The notes: generated by a model from the sequence alone, not told the origin. DNA of 64,000 nt from Pseudoalteromonas prydzensis (GCF_011050055.1 NZ_DRGM01000185.1:1-64000); one strand, 5' to 3'. Shown: positions 8,214-17,250, counted from the stretch's first letter. Made by a program: numbers and translations.

Positions 8214-8257
8214 GCGCTTGCTCTCAATCTACAGGAGTAAAAATACTGAGCAAGCGC
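8214..8257 (+). repeat. Inverted repeat after cobA
   Basis: GCGCTTGCTC (8214-8223) and GAGCAAGCGC (8248-8257) form a perfect 10-bp stem with a 24-base loop, 26 bases after the cobA stop. No T run follows, so it is not a standard intrinsic terminator; it may protect the 3' end of the nir mRNA. The rest of the gap to nasR is AT-rich, and its only other recognisable elements are a TGCACC half-site at 8288 and the sigma-54 promoter. Confidence 0.55.
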
Positions 8258-8418
8258 ACTTTATAAGCATCGTAGCAGTGCATTGCTTGCACCAAAATAC
8301 ATCATGCTAGCCTGTTTACTCGATTTTGCATAATTCAAAGCCTCACAAGTTATTTTTAAGCTTTTGTTATTAATACATTTTAATTTTAATTTTTATAAAT
8401 CTATAGTTTATTTTTAAC

Positions 8419-8434
8419 TGGAATGAAGGTTGCA
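8419..8434 (+). promoter_or_regulatory. Sigma-54 promoter of the nasR-like gene
   Basis: TGGAATGAAGGTTGCA keeps GG-N10-GC and the TTGCA element. The predicted start is about 8445, which leaves a 27-base leader before the ATG at 8472. A half NtrC site (TGCACC at 8288) lies about 150 bases upstream of that start. Confidence 0.6.
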
Positions 8435-8471
8435 ACTGTTAGCATAAATAACAACCCAAAAATAACTATCT

Positions 8472-9743
8472 ATGGCTCACAATAATTCGCTCACTAAAAA
8501 ATTTCTATTAGCTGCTAAATACGAAGAGATCCATGCGTTAGAACAATTACAAAAAAGTTGTTACAACCTGATTAAACTCGGCCAATTTGTGCATCAACTA
8601 CAAAAAGAACGAGCGATGAGTAATATTTACCTCGCCTCAAACAGAACGCTTTTTGAACAGCAACTGCAACAACAAATAAAGCACTCTAATGTATTACAAC
8701 AAGCCTTGTTTGAGTCACTTGCGCAAACCTATTTATGTACCAAACCAGGGGTTGGTAATAGCCGTTTATATAATTTAATAACTATCAGCCTACAATCCCT
8801 CGATACACTTTATTCATTACGTGAAAAAGTAGCCAAACAAGCACTCAGTGCGAGTCAAGCTACACAGTCTTTTACGCAAATAATTACCAGCTTATTAAAT
8901 GTGTTTTTAGAAACCGCGGATGGTGCCAGTGATCCTGTGATCACCCGACTATTAGTTGCTTATTTTAACTTTATGCAAGGCAAAGAGTACGCAGGACAAG
9001 AGCGTGCATATGGTGCAATGGCTTTTGCCAGTAATAAGTTTGATACTGAACAAAAAGCATTGTTAAGCCATTTTCAACACAACCAACAAACCAGTTTTGA
9101 ATTTTTTAGCCAATATGCAGATGAGCAACTCACAGCAAGCTACAAGCTACTGTTACAGGATGAGTCAAACCAAGAAATAGACAAGTTACGCACTATGCTG
9201 CAGCAATTAGCGCCAAACAATAACCAAGAAGTGTCGCAGCTCAGTGAAGTTTGGTTTGACGTAGCTACCGCCCGCATCGATGTTATGCATCAAATAGAGC
9301 AACAAATTTCTAAGCGTTTAATAGCAGCAGCAAAAGAGCAGATAATTGCAGCGAAACAAAGTTTAGACACCCACCAAGGCACGCTCGCTATACTAACTAA
9401 AGACAGCCCAGACTTTAGTATAGCAACCACCGCTACGCTTTTATCTGCTGAGCTAAATGGCTATGCAAACACCAATATTGCCGCCGAAAAACTCGCTGCA
9501 AATAAAACCATGTATGATTTGATAGCCGAGCAAAGTCAGCATATAAAACAGATCAATAATGCACTGAGTGAAGCCAGAAAAGTCATCAATGAACAAAAAA
9601 TCATTAATCAGGCTAAGTTTATATTAATTGAACAGTTAAAATTAACTGAAGCCCAAGCGCATAAAAAATTACAAAAACAAGCCATGGATAACCACATCAG
9701 TTTACATAAAGTCGCAGAGCAAATTATTACGCTGGTAGATTAA
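8472..9743 (+). CDS. nasR: Nitrate-responsive antiterminator, NIT plus ANTAR domains
   Basis: 423 residues. The N-terminal two thirds is an all-helical NIT nitrate/nitrite sensor, with the hallmark LQKERAMSNIYLAS near 40-55 and a second helical half including MQGKEYAGQERAYGAMAF. The last 60 residues form an ANTAR RNA-binding domain: INQAKFILIEQL, TEAQAHKKLQKQAMD and LHKVAEQIITL. This is the architecture of Klebsiella NasR, which on nitrate binding lets RNA polymerase pass a leader terminator. Such a terminator sits in front of nirB in this window. No clear Shine-Dalgarno sequence precedes the ATG. It follows cobA in the same direction but has its own sigma-54 promoter. Confidence 0.88.
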   Translation: MAHNNSLTKKFLLAAKYEEIHALEQLQKSCYNLIKLGQFVHQLQKERAMSNIYLASNRTLFEQQLQQQIKHSNVLQQALFESLAQTYLCTKPGVGNSRLYNLITISLQSLDTLYSLREKVAKQALSASQATQSFTQIITSLLNVFLETADGASDPVITRLLVAYFNFMQGKEYAGQERAYGAMAFASNKFDTEQKALLSHFQHNQQTSFEFFSQYADEQLTASYKLLLQDESNQEIDKLRTMLQQLAPNNNQEVSQLSEVWFDVATARIDVMHQIEQQISKRLIAAAKEQIIAAKQSLDTHQGTLAILTKDSPDFSIATTATLLSAELNGYANTNIAAEKLAANKTMYDLIAEQSQHIKQINNALSEARKVINEQKIINQAKFILIEQLKLTEAQAHKKLQKQAMDNHISLHKVAEQIITLVD

Positions 9744-9910
9744 GTAGAATATTAAGCGCTGCAAACTCGCTATGATGATCGAAGTGGCTTTAAGAAAAAG
9801 ACCTAGCCGGCAACGCAATAAACGACTTTGTTTAGTGATTTAGAGTTGACCATAAACGGTCAAAAAGAACAATAATGCCTATTGGCTAAAGGCTCATATG
9901 TGTTAGCTTT

Positions 9911-10252
9911 TTACTCACCGACATGAATTTTTAACAAAACCTCACTACCATCTAAGTTTTTAACTAGTAATGGTAATATTTCACCTGTTTCTTTAGCCAT
10001 TAGTTTTTTAGCTTTATCCGCTGGGCAGCCTGGGATTTTGCAACCATCCAGTTCAATAACCAATTGACCAGCTTTAATTCCAGCTTTTTCTGCAGGGGAT
10101 CCAGACTGAACGTTATCAATTTTAAACTCGGTTATTTCAGGACTAAAGAATCCATCAACAGACACACCTGCGACAATGCCAATTTTACCTTCGGCGAGAG
10201 CAGCAAATGGTAAAAACAAACTAATTAATATTATCTTCCTAATTGAATTCAA
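9911..10252 (-). CDS. Small exported PDZ-domain protein
   Basis: 113 residues. A signal peptide ends near FAALAEG, so the protein should be periplasmic. The rest is a single PDZ domain with the ligand-loop and helix pattern VQSGSPAEKAGIKAGQLVIELDG. It lacks a protease domain, so it may be an adaptor or ligand-binding protein. Two cysteines in CKIPGC could form a disulfide. It follows an unknown lipoprotein gene on the same strand after a 116-base spacer with strong hairpins. It has no visible link to nitrate metabolism. Confidence 0.75.
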   Translation of the reverse strand: MNSIRKIILISLFLPFAALAEGKIGIVAGVSVDGFFSPEITEFKIDNVQSGSPAEKAGIKAGQLVIELDGCKIPGCPADKAKKLMAKETGEILPLLVKNLDGSEVLLKIHVGE

Positions 10253-10278
10253 ACGCCTTACTCCTTTAAAAACCGAAA

Positions 10279-10327
10279 CACAGCATTAGCTGTGCCAAAC
10301 GCTTGCCATAGTTAAGCAAGCGTTTGG
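10279..10327 (-). repeat. Tandem hairpins between lipoprotein and PDZ genes
   Basis: CCAAACGCTTGC (10295-10306) pairs with GCAAGCGTTTGG (10316-10327), a perfect 12-bp stem with a 9-base loop. Directly beside it CACAGC-ATTA-GCTGTG (10279-10294) makes a second hairpin. On the minus strand they come 42 bases after the lipoprotein stop. There is no T run, so Rho-independent termination is doubtful. They could be an mRNA 3'-end block or a repeat element. Confidence 0.6.
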
Positions 10328-10368
10328 GAACTCCCATAAATGCTTTGTATGCTGTGACTAATGTGATC

Positions 10369-10917
10369 CTATTTCCAACTCATCACACTATCGTAGCCTT
10401 CACAACTCTCGACAGCATCAGATGCATTCGTGATAAAAACTTGTTGCTGCTGCGAAACTGGATAACTTAGATATTCTGAGCATTGGGCGCTTTGACCATT
10501 ACCTACAACAACTTTCGTTCCTGCCTTCAAGGTACATTTCACCAACTTATCGAGCGGTGACCATTGATAACAAATTTCATAGTCTTCTCTATATTTGGCT
10601 GTATTTCCTGACGGGAATTGAAATGACCACCACTGACCAAACTCACTCTGCGGGTTTGTACTGTTCCATGCACGATAGATTGTCACCTCATCTGTACTTT
10701 CATAAACAGTACCCTGACATAACTTGCCCTTTAAGGGCTCACCGATTGCCTGAGCAAGAAGCGCGGGGTCTTGAACCTGCTTAAATTGGTTACCTAAATC
10801 GCCTGCAATCACAGTGCTACCGATACAAGGTGCTGGGGGTAATTGCCCGGTGTCCTTAGGTACATTCGCACATCCTTGTATCACAACGAGCAACGCACCG
10901 ATTAAAATCCTTTTCAT
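10369..10917 (-). CDS. Predicted lipoprotein of unknown function
   Basis: 182 residues. A short signal sequence ends VVIQGC, a lipobox, so the protein should be lipid-anchored at Cys16. The mature part has six further cysteines (around 31, 63, 110, 123, 141 and 169), which suggests disulfides in the periplasm. There is no domain I recognise. It lies downstream of moaE on the same strand, separated by 272 bases that hold a strong palindrome, so it is probably its own transcription unit. Confidence 0.7.
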   Translation of the reverse strand: MKRILIGALLVVIQGCANVPKDTGQLPPAPCIGSTVIAGDLGNQFKQVQDPALLAQAIGEPLKGKLCQGTVYESTDEVTIYRAWNSTNPQSEFGQWWSFQFPSGNTAKYREDYEICYQWSPLDKLVKCTLKAGTKVVVGNGQSAQCSEYLSYPVSQQQQVFITNASDAVESCEGYDSVMSWK

Positions 10918-11001
10918 TTCTTCACCTATATTTAATTAATAGCCGCTACGGCATAACGTTTATTCGATCCAATTTTGGGGGATTATAACCGCCAAAACGG
11001 C

Positions 11002-11022
11002 GTATATTACAGCGTAATATAC
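11002..11022. promoter_or_regulatory. Perfect palindrome, possible operator
   Basis: GTATATTAC-AGC-GTAATATAC is a 9-bp inverted repeat around three bases, 85 bases upstream of the lipoprotein start and downstream of moaE. It is adjoined by CGCC-AAAAC-GGCG (10990-11003). It could be a repressor site for the lipoprotein gene or a terminator stem for the moa operon. No T run is present. I see nothing else in the gap 10918-11189. Confidence 0.45.
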
Positions 11023-11189
11023 TTCCACTAAATCATGTTTATGTAAATAACTTATTGCAAATGTTATAAAATAAACTTGTTGTTACATCCCAAAACGATT
11101 GGTAATCACGTTATTGGACAAAATAACAACCACGGTATATATAAATTTACGCTGATAGATGACTGCGAACTGTTTTGTTGTGTATGGTT

Positions 11190-11651
11190 TCAATCCGCTG
11201 CCCATTTTTGTTGTGCCTGTACATCAGACGCTTTAAATTCAACCCACTGCGATGATTGGCTAAAATGTTCTTTTTTCCAAAACGTGGCTTGGGTTTTTAA
11301 ATAATCCATAATAAATTGCGCACCATCAAAGGCACTTTGCCGGTGTTTGCTACTCACGCCCACAAATACAATTTGCTCGCCAAGGGGGAGATAACCAATT
11401 CGATGATAAATGCTAATTCTGCCCAGTTGCCAACGGTTTTGAGCTTGCTCGGCAATGCTTAAAAGTAGTTGCTCGGTCATTTGTGGGTAATGCTCAAGCT
11501 CAAGTGCCACCACGTTGTCGCCACGACTAAATTCTCTTACTAAGCCTGTAAAAGTAACCACTGCGCCTTGCTGGACGTTACCGATTTGCAGTGCATGATG
11601 CAGCACTGCAATATCAAAATCATCATGGCTGATGATAATTTCAATACTCAT
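11190..11651 (-). CDS. moaE: Molybdopterin synthase catalytic subunit
   Basis: 153 residues with the MoaE pattern: GAVVTFTGLVREFSRGDNV, then LELEHYPQM, ISIYHRIGYLPLGE, VFVGVSSKHRQSAFDGAQ, the terminal active-site KTQATFWKKE. It joins with thiocarboxylated MoaD to insert two sulfurs into cyclic pyranopterin monophosphate. Its start codon overlaps the moaD stop. Last gene of the nas-moa transcription unit. Confidence 0.96.
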   Translation of the reverse strand: MSIEIIISHDDFDIAVLHHALQIGNVQQGAVVTFTGLVREFSRGDNVVALELEHYPQMTEQLLLSIAEQAQNRWQLGRISIYHRIGYLPLGEQIVFVGVSSKHRQSAFDGAQFIMDYLKTQATFWKKEHFSQSSQWVEFKASDVQAQQKWAAD

Positions 11652-11923
11652 TAGCCCCCCGTCACAGGTGGGAAAAAGGCCACTTCATCCCCCCCTTTTA
11701 CAATAGCTTGCTGTTGCGCTATTTGCTGATTAACTGCCGCTATCAGTAAGTCATTATTAAGCGCTGCTTGCCAACTTGGCTGTAAGCTGACTAAGTGTGC
11801 TTTTAACTGTTCAATTGAAAGCGGTTGCTTAATAGCTATAGTATAGCTTGCACATTGTAAGCGCTCTTTAAGTTGACCAAAAAACAATAGCCTAACTTGC
11901 TCAGCGTCGTTGCCAGTCGCCAT
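11651..11923 (-). CDS. moaD: Molybdopterin synthase sulfur carrier subunit
   Basis: 90 residues of ubiquitin-like beta-grasp character ([13 protein letters not shown] at the start, [11 protein letters not shown] at the end). The C-terminal Gly-Gly is the site of adenylation and thiocarboxylation. It overlaps moaC by 23 bases and moaE by one base, consistent with translational coupling. The MoeB-type activating enzyme is not in this window. Confidence 0.95.
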   Translation of the reverse strand: MATGNDAEQVRLLFFGQLKERLQCASYTIAIKQPLSIEQLKAHLVSLQPSWQAALNNDLLIAAVNQQIAQQQAIVKGGDEVAFFPPVTGG

Positions 11924-12371
11924 GTTGACCTCCTGATTTTTTTATCACCCGAATAGAATGAATTTCCATATCAGGATCAGCGGCTTTGCACATATCAAAT
12001 AATGTCAGTGCGGCTACTGATACTGCGGTGAGTGCTTCCATTTCAACCCCAGTTTTGCCTGCGAGTTTACATAAACTGGTTATTTTTATAGTGCAGTTTT
12101 GCTGATCTAGTTCAAAATCAACCGCCACTTTGGTCAGCGCCAGCGGGTGACACAGCGGTATGAGATCCGCGCATTTCTTTGCCGCTTGAATACCAGCAAT
12201 ACGCGCAACCCCGATCACATCGCCTTTTTTATTCTCATTGGCAACAACCTCTGAAAATGCCAGTTTAGACATCGATATCATCCCTTGTGCCATCGCTTCA
12301 CGGGCAGTGATTTGTTTTAGTGAAACATCAACCATATTCGCTTGGCCGTGTTCATCAATATGACTTAACAT
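11901..12371 (-). CDS. moaC: Cyclic pyranopterin monophosphate synthase
   Basis: 156 residues, standard length. It shows the MoaC signatures [24 protein letters not shown] and [20 protein letters not shown]. The usual KAVDPDM reads KAADPDM. It converts the 3',8-cyclo-GTP made by MoaA into the pyranopterin. Two bases separate it from moaB upstream, and its end overlaps moaD. Confidence 0.96.
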   Translation of the reverse strand: MLSHIDEHGQANMVDVSLKQITAREAMAQGMISMSKLAFSEVVANENKKGDVIGVARIAGIQAAKKCADLIPLCHPLALTKVAVDFELDQQNCTIKITSLCKLAGKTGVEMEALTAVSVAALTLFDMCKAADPDMEIHSIRVIKKSGGQHGDWQRR

Positions 12372-12373
12372 GC

Positions 12374-12907
12374 TTACCCCCGAGCTTTACAGCGACTGCC
12401 AATGCTAATATGTGGCACAAAATTACAGGGCTTAAACGTTGCGCTTAATTGCTGCTCAATAATGCCCGTCCACGCTGTTTTGCACGCTCCTGTGGAACCT
12501 GGCATACAAAATATAACGGTGTTATTTGCAAGCCCCGCAAGCGCCCGAGATTGAATCGTCGAGCTGCCAATTTCGCTGTATGAAATATGCCTAAATAGCT
12601 CGCCAAAGCCGTCTACGGTTTTATCAAATAACGGCAGCATTGCCTCCGGCGTTGAGTCTCGCTCAGTAAAACCTGTGCCACCAGTCACTAAAATGGCTTG
12701 AATAGTTTCATCTGCAATCCATTGTGAGGCAATTGCCCGCATTTGATATACATCATCTTTAACGATTTTTTTATCAAGCAATTGATGCCCTGCATCTTGT
12801 AGCGCCTGCACTAAATAATGCCCTGAACTATCGGTATTTTCATTGCGCGTATCACTGACGGTTAGAACCGCGATGTTAACCACGCTGTTATCTGTTGTAC
12901 TAGTCAT
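12374..12907 (-). CDS. moaB: Molybdenum cofactor biosynthesis protein B
   Basis: 177 residues of the MoaB/Mog fold: [36 protein letters not shown] and [15 protein letters not shown]. Members bind molybdopterin; MogA-type proteins adenylate it before molybdenum insertion by MoeA. No separate mogA is visible, so this may fill that role (inference). It overlaps mobA by 8 bases. Confidence 0.94.
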   Translation of the reverse strand: MTSTTDNSVVNIAVLTVSDTRNENTDSSGHYLVQALQDAGHQLLDKKIVKDDVYQMRAIASQWIADETIQAILVTGGTGFTERDSTPEAMLPLFDKTVDGFGELFRHISYSEIGSSTIQSRALAGLANNTVIFCMPGSTGACKTAWTGIIEQQLSATFKPCNFVPHISIGSRCKARG

Positions 12908-13508
12908 GATTTATTACTTCTTTTTTAAATTGATTGATACCGTGCGCTTTACATAATTGGCTGTATTGCACTGGGGTATTAATATTACTAAATGCGTCGG
13001 TTTGTGAGCTGGCAAGCGACTCACCGTGGCATGTTTTTATAAACTGTTTAATAGAGCAATTACTATCAATTGCGCTGAGCGTGGCGCGTAAATAATGCTG
13101 TGTCACTTGGTTATTGTTAATATAAATGGGCAATGGAAACTGGCTAAAATGCGCTAAATTCATGCTTTTATTGTGTATTTTCTGCTGCTCATAAAAATTC
13201 AGTAAACGCGTTAATAACGCGCGATTAAGTAATGGCATATCAATCGCCACGACCAACAAGTCGTTAGCTGTGTGTTTAAGGGCGCTATAAATTCCCCCAA
13301 GCGGCCCCCTATTTGGATATATATCAGGCAGATAATCGGCATTTGCATGACATCCGTTACGACTAATTAATACATCACTGAGCCCCACACTGTGCAATAA
13401 ATCAACACTGCGTTGTTGCAAGGTTTTATCGCCAAACAGCAGCTCGGCCTTATTGGTTTTCATACGTGAAGATTTACCACCAGCGAGCACTAACCCAGTC
13501 ACAGCCAT
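12900..13508 (-). CDS. mobA: Molybdenum cofactor guanylyltransferase
   Basis: 202 residues. It has a nucleotidyltransferase start, VTGLVLAGGKSSRMKTNKAE. In the usual LAGG-x-S-x-RMG-x-DKA motif the Gly is replaced here by Lys and the Asp by Asn. Downstream are PNRGPLGGIYSAL and a VVAIDMPLL metal-binding motif. MobA attaches GMP to Mo-molybdopterin to form the bis-MGD cofactor used by NasA. The altered motif suggests either drift or a slightly different GTP pocket. Four bases separate it from moaA. Confidence 0.92.
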   Translation of the reverse strand: MAVTGLVLAGGKSSRMKTNKAELLFGDKTLQQRSVDLLHSVGLSDVLISRNGCHANADYLPDIYPNRGPLGGIYSALKHTANDLLVVAIDMPLLNRALLTRLLNFYEQQKIHNKSMNLAHFSQFPLPIYINNNQVTQHYLRATLSAIDSNCSIKQFIKTCHGESLASSQTDAFSNINTPVQYSQLCKAHGINQFKKEVINHD

Positions 13509-13512
13509 TGTT

Positions 13513-14496
13513 CTACCCTCCTAACATCGCTAAATGCTTGGTTGCGCCAGTTAAGCGCTTATCAAGCTCGTGACTAATGGTTTTGTTACTCATTGCGCTG
13601 CGGATCAGTTTAATCGTTTGCTCAGCGGCGTGTTCAGTGGTGCCACTATTTAATGCACTGCGTAAGTCGATACCTTGATCAGCAAATAAACACAAATGTA
13701 ATTTACCCAGTGCCGAGACACGTAAACGATTACAGCTTTGGCAAAAGTCTTTGCTGTAAGGCATGATCAAGCCAATACGACCTTGATAATCGGGATGCCA
13801 AAACTCTTGCGCAGGGCCATTTAACTTGCCCTTTACGACTTGTAACCAGCCCGCTGCTAGCAAACTATCTTTAACGCCTTGACCGCTTAAATGGTTTTGT
13901 TCAAAAAATTGCGTGCCATTACCGGTTTCCATCAATTCAATAAAGCGCACTGTTACTCTCTGGTGCTTTATCCAAGCAAGGTAATCTTTTAGCTGATTAT
14001 GATTAAATGCTTTCGCCAATACGGCGTTGACTTTAATGCGCTTAATGCCAATCTGCTGAGCTCGTGCAATGCCGTTTAAAATATGTTGTAGCTTGTCGTG
14101 GCCAGTTATTAGTTTAAACATTTTCGGATCTAAGCTATCGATACTGACATTAATGGCATCAAGCCCTGCCGCTTTATATTCATCAACATTGTTTAATAAG
14201 TTAAACCCATTGGTTGTCAGCGCCACTTCGCTAATTCCGCTGGTGGCTTTACAACGTTTGATGATCTCAGGCAAATCTTTACGTAGGCATGGCTCGCCGC
14301 CCGTTAAGCGAATTTTTTTAGTGCCTAGCTTGGCAAAAGCACTCACTACAGTGGTAATTTCTGCTTGTGTTAAGAACTCACGCGGCGTATCACATTGGTA
14401 GCCATTCGGTAGGCAATAGCTACAACTAAAATTACAGACATCGGTGATCGAGAGTCTTAAATAATTAAAGCGACGTCCAAATTTATCTTCAAGCAT
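13513..14496 (-). CDS. moaA: GTP 3',8-cyclase (radical SAM)
   Basis: 327 residues. The N-terminal radical-SAM cluster is CNFSCSYC (CX3CX2C). The C-terminal second [4Fe-4S] cluster uses CQSC plus the Cys in KLHLC. The protein ends in Gly-Gly, the conserved MoaA tail needed for catalysis. LTGGEPCLRKDLPEI and LTTNGFNL are the standard internal motifs. First step of molybdenum cofactor synthesis. It lies 48 bases after nasA, probably in the same transcript. Confidence 0.96.
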   Translation of the reverse strand: MLEDKFGRRFNYLRLSITDVCNFSCSYCLPNGYQCDTPREFLTQAEITTVVSAFAKLGTKKIRLTGGEPCLRKDLPEIIKRCKATSGISEVALTTNGFNLLNNVDEYKAAGLDAINVSIDSLDPKMFKLITGHDKLQHILNGIARAQQIGIKRIKVNAVLAKAFNHNQLKDYLAWIKHQRVTVRFIELMETGNGTQFFEQNHLSGQGVKDSLLAAGWLQVVKGKLNGPAQEFWHPDYQGRIGLIMPYSKDFCQSCNRLRVSALGKLHLCLFADQGIDLRSALNSGTTEHAAEQTIKLIRSAMSNKTISHELDKRLTGATKHLAMLGG

Positions 14497-14544
14497 AAAC
14501 TGTCCTACTTATTATTTTTATATACATTAGCTGTGGCATAGCAA

Positions 14545-17241
14545 TTACACCGTGATCAGCACATCAATTTGCTGCCCTTTATTAGTCACTGCATGGCGTT
14601 TAATAAGCTGACTTAACTCAGTTTTACATGAGCCACAATTAGTCCCGCACTGCAACTGCAAGCCCAGTTCATCAACCCGATGAGCTCCGGCTTTAATCGC
14701 CTCGACAATTGGTTTTTCTCTAACTTTAAAGCAGCTACAAATTTGTCGCCCTTGGCTAAACTCTTCGTCAGGTGTGGCCGTTAATAATGACTGCAGTTGT
14801 GCATAGTTCAGTGCCGATTGGCTAAACAAGTGATTGATCCACTCAATTGACGTGGTTACTTGCACATCAGTTATCATCGCCACAAACACTAATCGACCAT
14901 TGGCAATACATTGAATACGTTGCGTAGCGCCTTGATAAAAACCTGACCACTGCCCTTTGATGCCACTGCTTTGTTGGCACCAGTAAAGTGCATCTGGCAC
15001 AACGTCGTTAAAAGCGAGCTGATATTGGCTGCAATTGCTGGCATTGATTTTTAGCCAATAGTCACTTTGCACCGTTATGTCAGTCTGGCAGTTGCTTTGC
15101 TTATTAACGAATACATCCATATATTGGCTAAACTCTACCGGTTGCAGCTTTATGGCCGTAAACTTCGTTTCTGGTTGACCTGAAATAGGATCAGCAATGG
15201 ACGAATATAATTTGCCAACATTAGCTGATGATGCAAATTGCTGATTCCAATGGATCGGCATAAAGCACTCACCCGCTCTTTGCGAATCGGTAATTTTGGC
15301 ATTCGCTATCACTTCGCCCACCTTCGACTGCGCTCGCACTAGGTCATCATTGTTGATGCCAAGCCGACTCGCATCTTGTGAATGAAGCTCAATATAAGGG
15401 CGGGTAATATGCGTTGAAAGCGTGGCTGATTTGCCCGTGCGCGTCATAGTGTGCCATTGATCGCGGATCCGCCCAGAGTTCATCACTAACGGATATTCAG
15501 TTGAGGTAACTTGCTTGGGTAGTTGTGGCGTAATGGCAATAAAACGCGCTTTTTTATTCATTGTGCTGAATTGATTTTGGCTGAACACTTGCCCATGCTG
15601 GTAGTTATCGCCTTTAATACACGGCCATTGGATAGGCCTCAAGGCATTATATTCGCGACTGCTCATGCCCGCTAAAGCAGATAAATTAAGCTGCCGTGAC
15701 CCGTTATTTTCAAAGCTCGTTAAACGTGCCCACTCATCAAAAATTTCACTTGGCTGGGTAAAATCAAAACCACTAAAGCCCATGTTTTTAGCTACTTCAC
15801 AGAGTATTTGCCAATCGTTTTTTGCGCCAGCGAACGGCGCGACAATTGCTCTTTGGCGAGAAATACGGCGCTCTGAATTGGTCACTGTGCCTTCTTTTTC
15901 TCCCCAACCAGTGCTGGGTAGTTTGACATGGGCATAATCAAGGGTGTCGTTACTTGCCACGCAATCCGATACCACCACCAGTTCACAGGCTTTCAGTGCT
16001 TCTGCTATCGCATTGGTATTTGGTAGGCTAACCATCGGGTTGGTCGCCATGATCCACACCGCTTTGATTTTGCCAGCGCGGATCGCAGCAAACATATCCA
16101 GCGCTTTCGCGCCTGCTTGCGTGGCGATCGTTGGTGATTGCCAAAAGCGCTTTACTAACGATTGATGCTGCTCGTTCTCAATGTCCAAGTGCGCAGCGAG
16201 TTGATTTGCCAGCCCGCCTACTTCACGTCCGCCCATGGCATTGGGTTGACCAGTAATAGAAAACGGCCCAGAGCCTATTTTTAATAACTTCCCTGACGCT
16301 AAATGGGCATTAATAATCGCATTACATTTATCAACCCCTGACGATGATTGATTAATGCCCATTGAGTAAAAGCTAATTGCTGAGGCGCTATTGGCAAACT
16401 CGCTATAAAATTGGCTAACTTCGTGGCAACTTAGTTCACAATAGCTGGCTACCTCATCTATCGTCCACGATTGCGTTGCTGCTAATGCGGCTGCAAAATC
16501 ATCGGTGTGCTTTGCAATAAAATCATCATCAAGCTGTTGGTTATCCGCTAAGTAACGTAATAAACCGTTATACAGTGCGGCATCTGTGCCTGGCTTTATT
16601 TGTAAAAACGTATCGGCCAGCTCTGCGCTATCGGTGCGTCTTGGATCGATAACCACCACTTTCATGGTCGGGTTTATACGCTTAGCTCGGGCGATACGCT
16701 GGTATAGCACTGGGTGCGTCCACGCCGCATTAGAGCCGATTAAAATAAGCAGTTCGGTGTGCTCTAAGTCTTCATAATCACAAGGCACTACATCTTCACC
16801 AAAAGCGCGTTTATAACCCGCCACCGCAGAAGACATACACAAGCGTGAATTAGTATCAATATTGGCCGAACCAATATAACCTTTCATGAATTTATTGGCG
16901 ATGTAATAATCTTCGGTTAACAACTGCCCAGAGACATAAAAAGCCACCGCATCCGGGCCGTGCTCGGCAATTATTTTGCTGAATTCACTCGCCACATAAT
17001 TACTCGCCACAGACCAGCTTACTTGTTTATTGTTAATTTCTGGTGCGCTAAGGCGATTATCATTGCTGATAGTATCTAATAAATGGCTGCCTTTTACGCA
17101 TAACCGTCCGTAGTTTGCAGGATGTTCAGGCATCCCTTCTAGCTGTGTCGGTTGCTTGCCCGCTAAGGCAACGTCCACGCCGCAGCCCACACCACAATAC
17201 GCACATGTTGTTTGAATTAAACTCTCTTTTAAAGGGGTCAT
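14545..17241 (-). CDS. nasA: Assimilatory nitrate reductase, catalytic subunit
   Basis: 898 residues. It starts with a molybdopterin oxidoreductase [4Fe-4S] domain: Cys in CAYCGVGC and GRLCVKG. SRLCMSSAVAGYKRAFGED is the conserved active-site region, and the molybdopterin-dinucleotide-binding domain includes MNSGRIRDQWHTMTRTGKS. A C-terminal BFD-like [2Fe-2S] domain (CSCF...CGTNCGSC, about 845-890) is the port for electrons from NasC. No Tat signal is present, so it is cytoplasmic and assimilatory. It starts 9 bases after nasC. Confidence 0.94.
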   Translation of the reverse strand: MTPLKESLIQTTCAYCGVGCGVDVALAGKQPTQLEGMPEHPANYGRLCVKGSHLLDTISNDNRLSAPEINNKQVSWSVASNYVASEFSKIIAEHGPDAVAFYVSGQLLTEDYYIANKFMKGYIGSANIDTNSRLCMSSAVAGYKRAFGEDVVPCDYEDLEHTELLILIGSNAAWTHPVLYQRIARAKRINPTMKVVVIDPRRTDSAELADTFLQIKPGTDAALYNGLLRYLADNQQLDDDFIAKHTDDFAAALAATQSWTIDEVASYCELSCHEVSQFYSEFANSASAISFYSMGINQSSSGVDKCNAIINAHLASGKLLKIGSGPFSITGQPNAMGGREVGGLANQLAAHLDIENEQHQSLVKRFWQSPTIATQAGAKALDMFAAIRAGKIKAVWIMATNPMVSLPNTNAIAEALKACELVVVSDCVASNDTLDYAHVKLPSTGWGEKEGTVTNSERRISRQRAIVAPFAGAKNDWQILCEVAKNMGFSGFDFTQPSEIFDEWARLTSFENNGSRQLNLSALAGMSSREYNALRPIQWPCIKGDNYQHGQVFSQNQFSTMNKKARFIAITPQLPKQVTSTEYPLVMNSGRIRDQWHTMTRTGKSATLSTHITRPYIELHSQDASRLGINNDDLVRAQSKVGEVIANAKITDSQRAGECFMPIHWNQQFASSANVGKLYSSIADPISGQPETKFTAIKLQPVEFSQYMDVFVNKQSNCQTDITVQSDYWLKINASNCSQYQLAFNDVVPDALYWCQQSSGIKGQWSGFYQGATQRIQCIANGRLVFVAMITDVQVTTSIEWINHLFSQSALNYAQLQSLLTATPDEEFSQGRQICSCFKVREKPIVEAIKAGAHRVDELGLQLQCGTNCGSCKTELSQLIKRHAVTNKGQQIDVLITV

Positions 17242-17250
17242 GGCGCTCTC

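Noticed and set aside
9846-9863. TTGACC-ATAAAC-GGTCAA hairpin between nasR and the PDZ gene
   Set aside because: Six-base stem with no T run in either direction; too weak to call a terminator.
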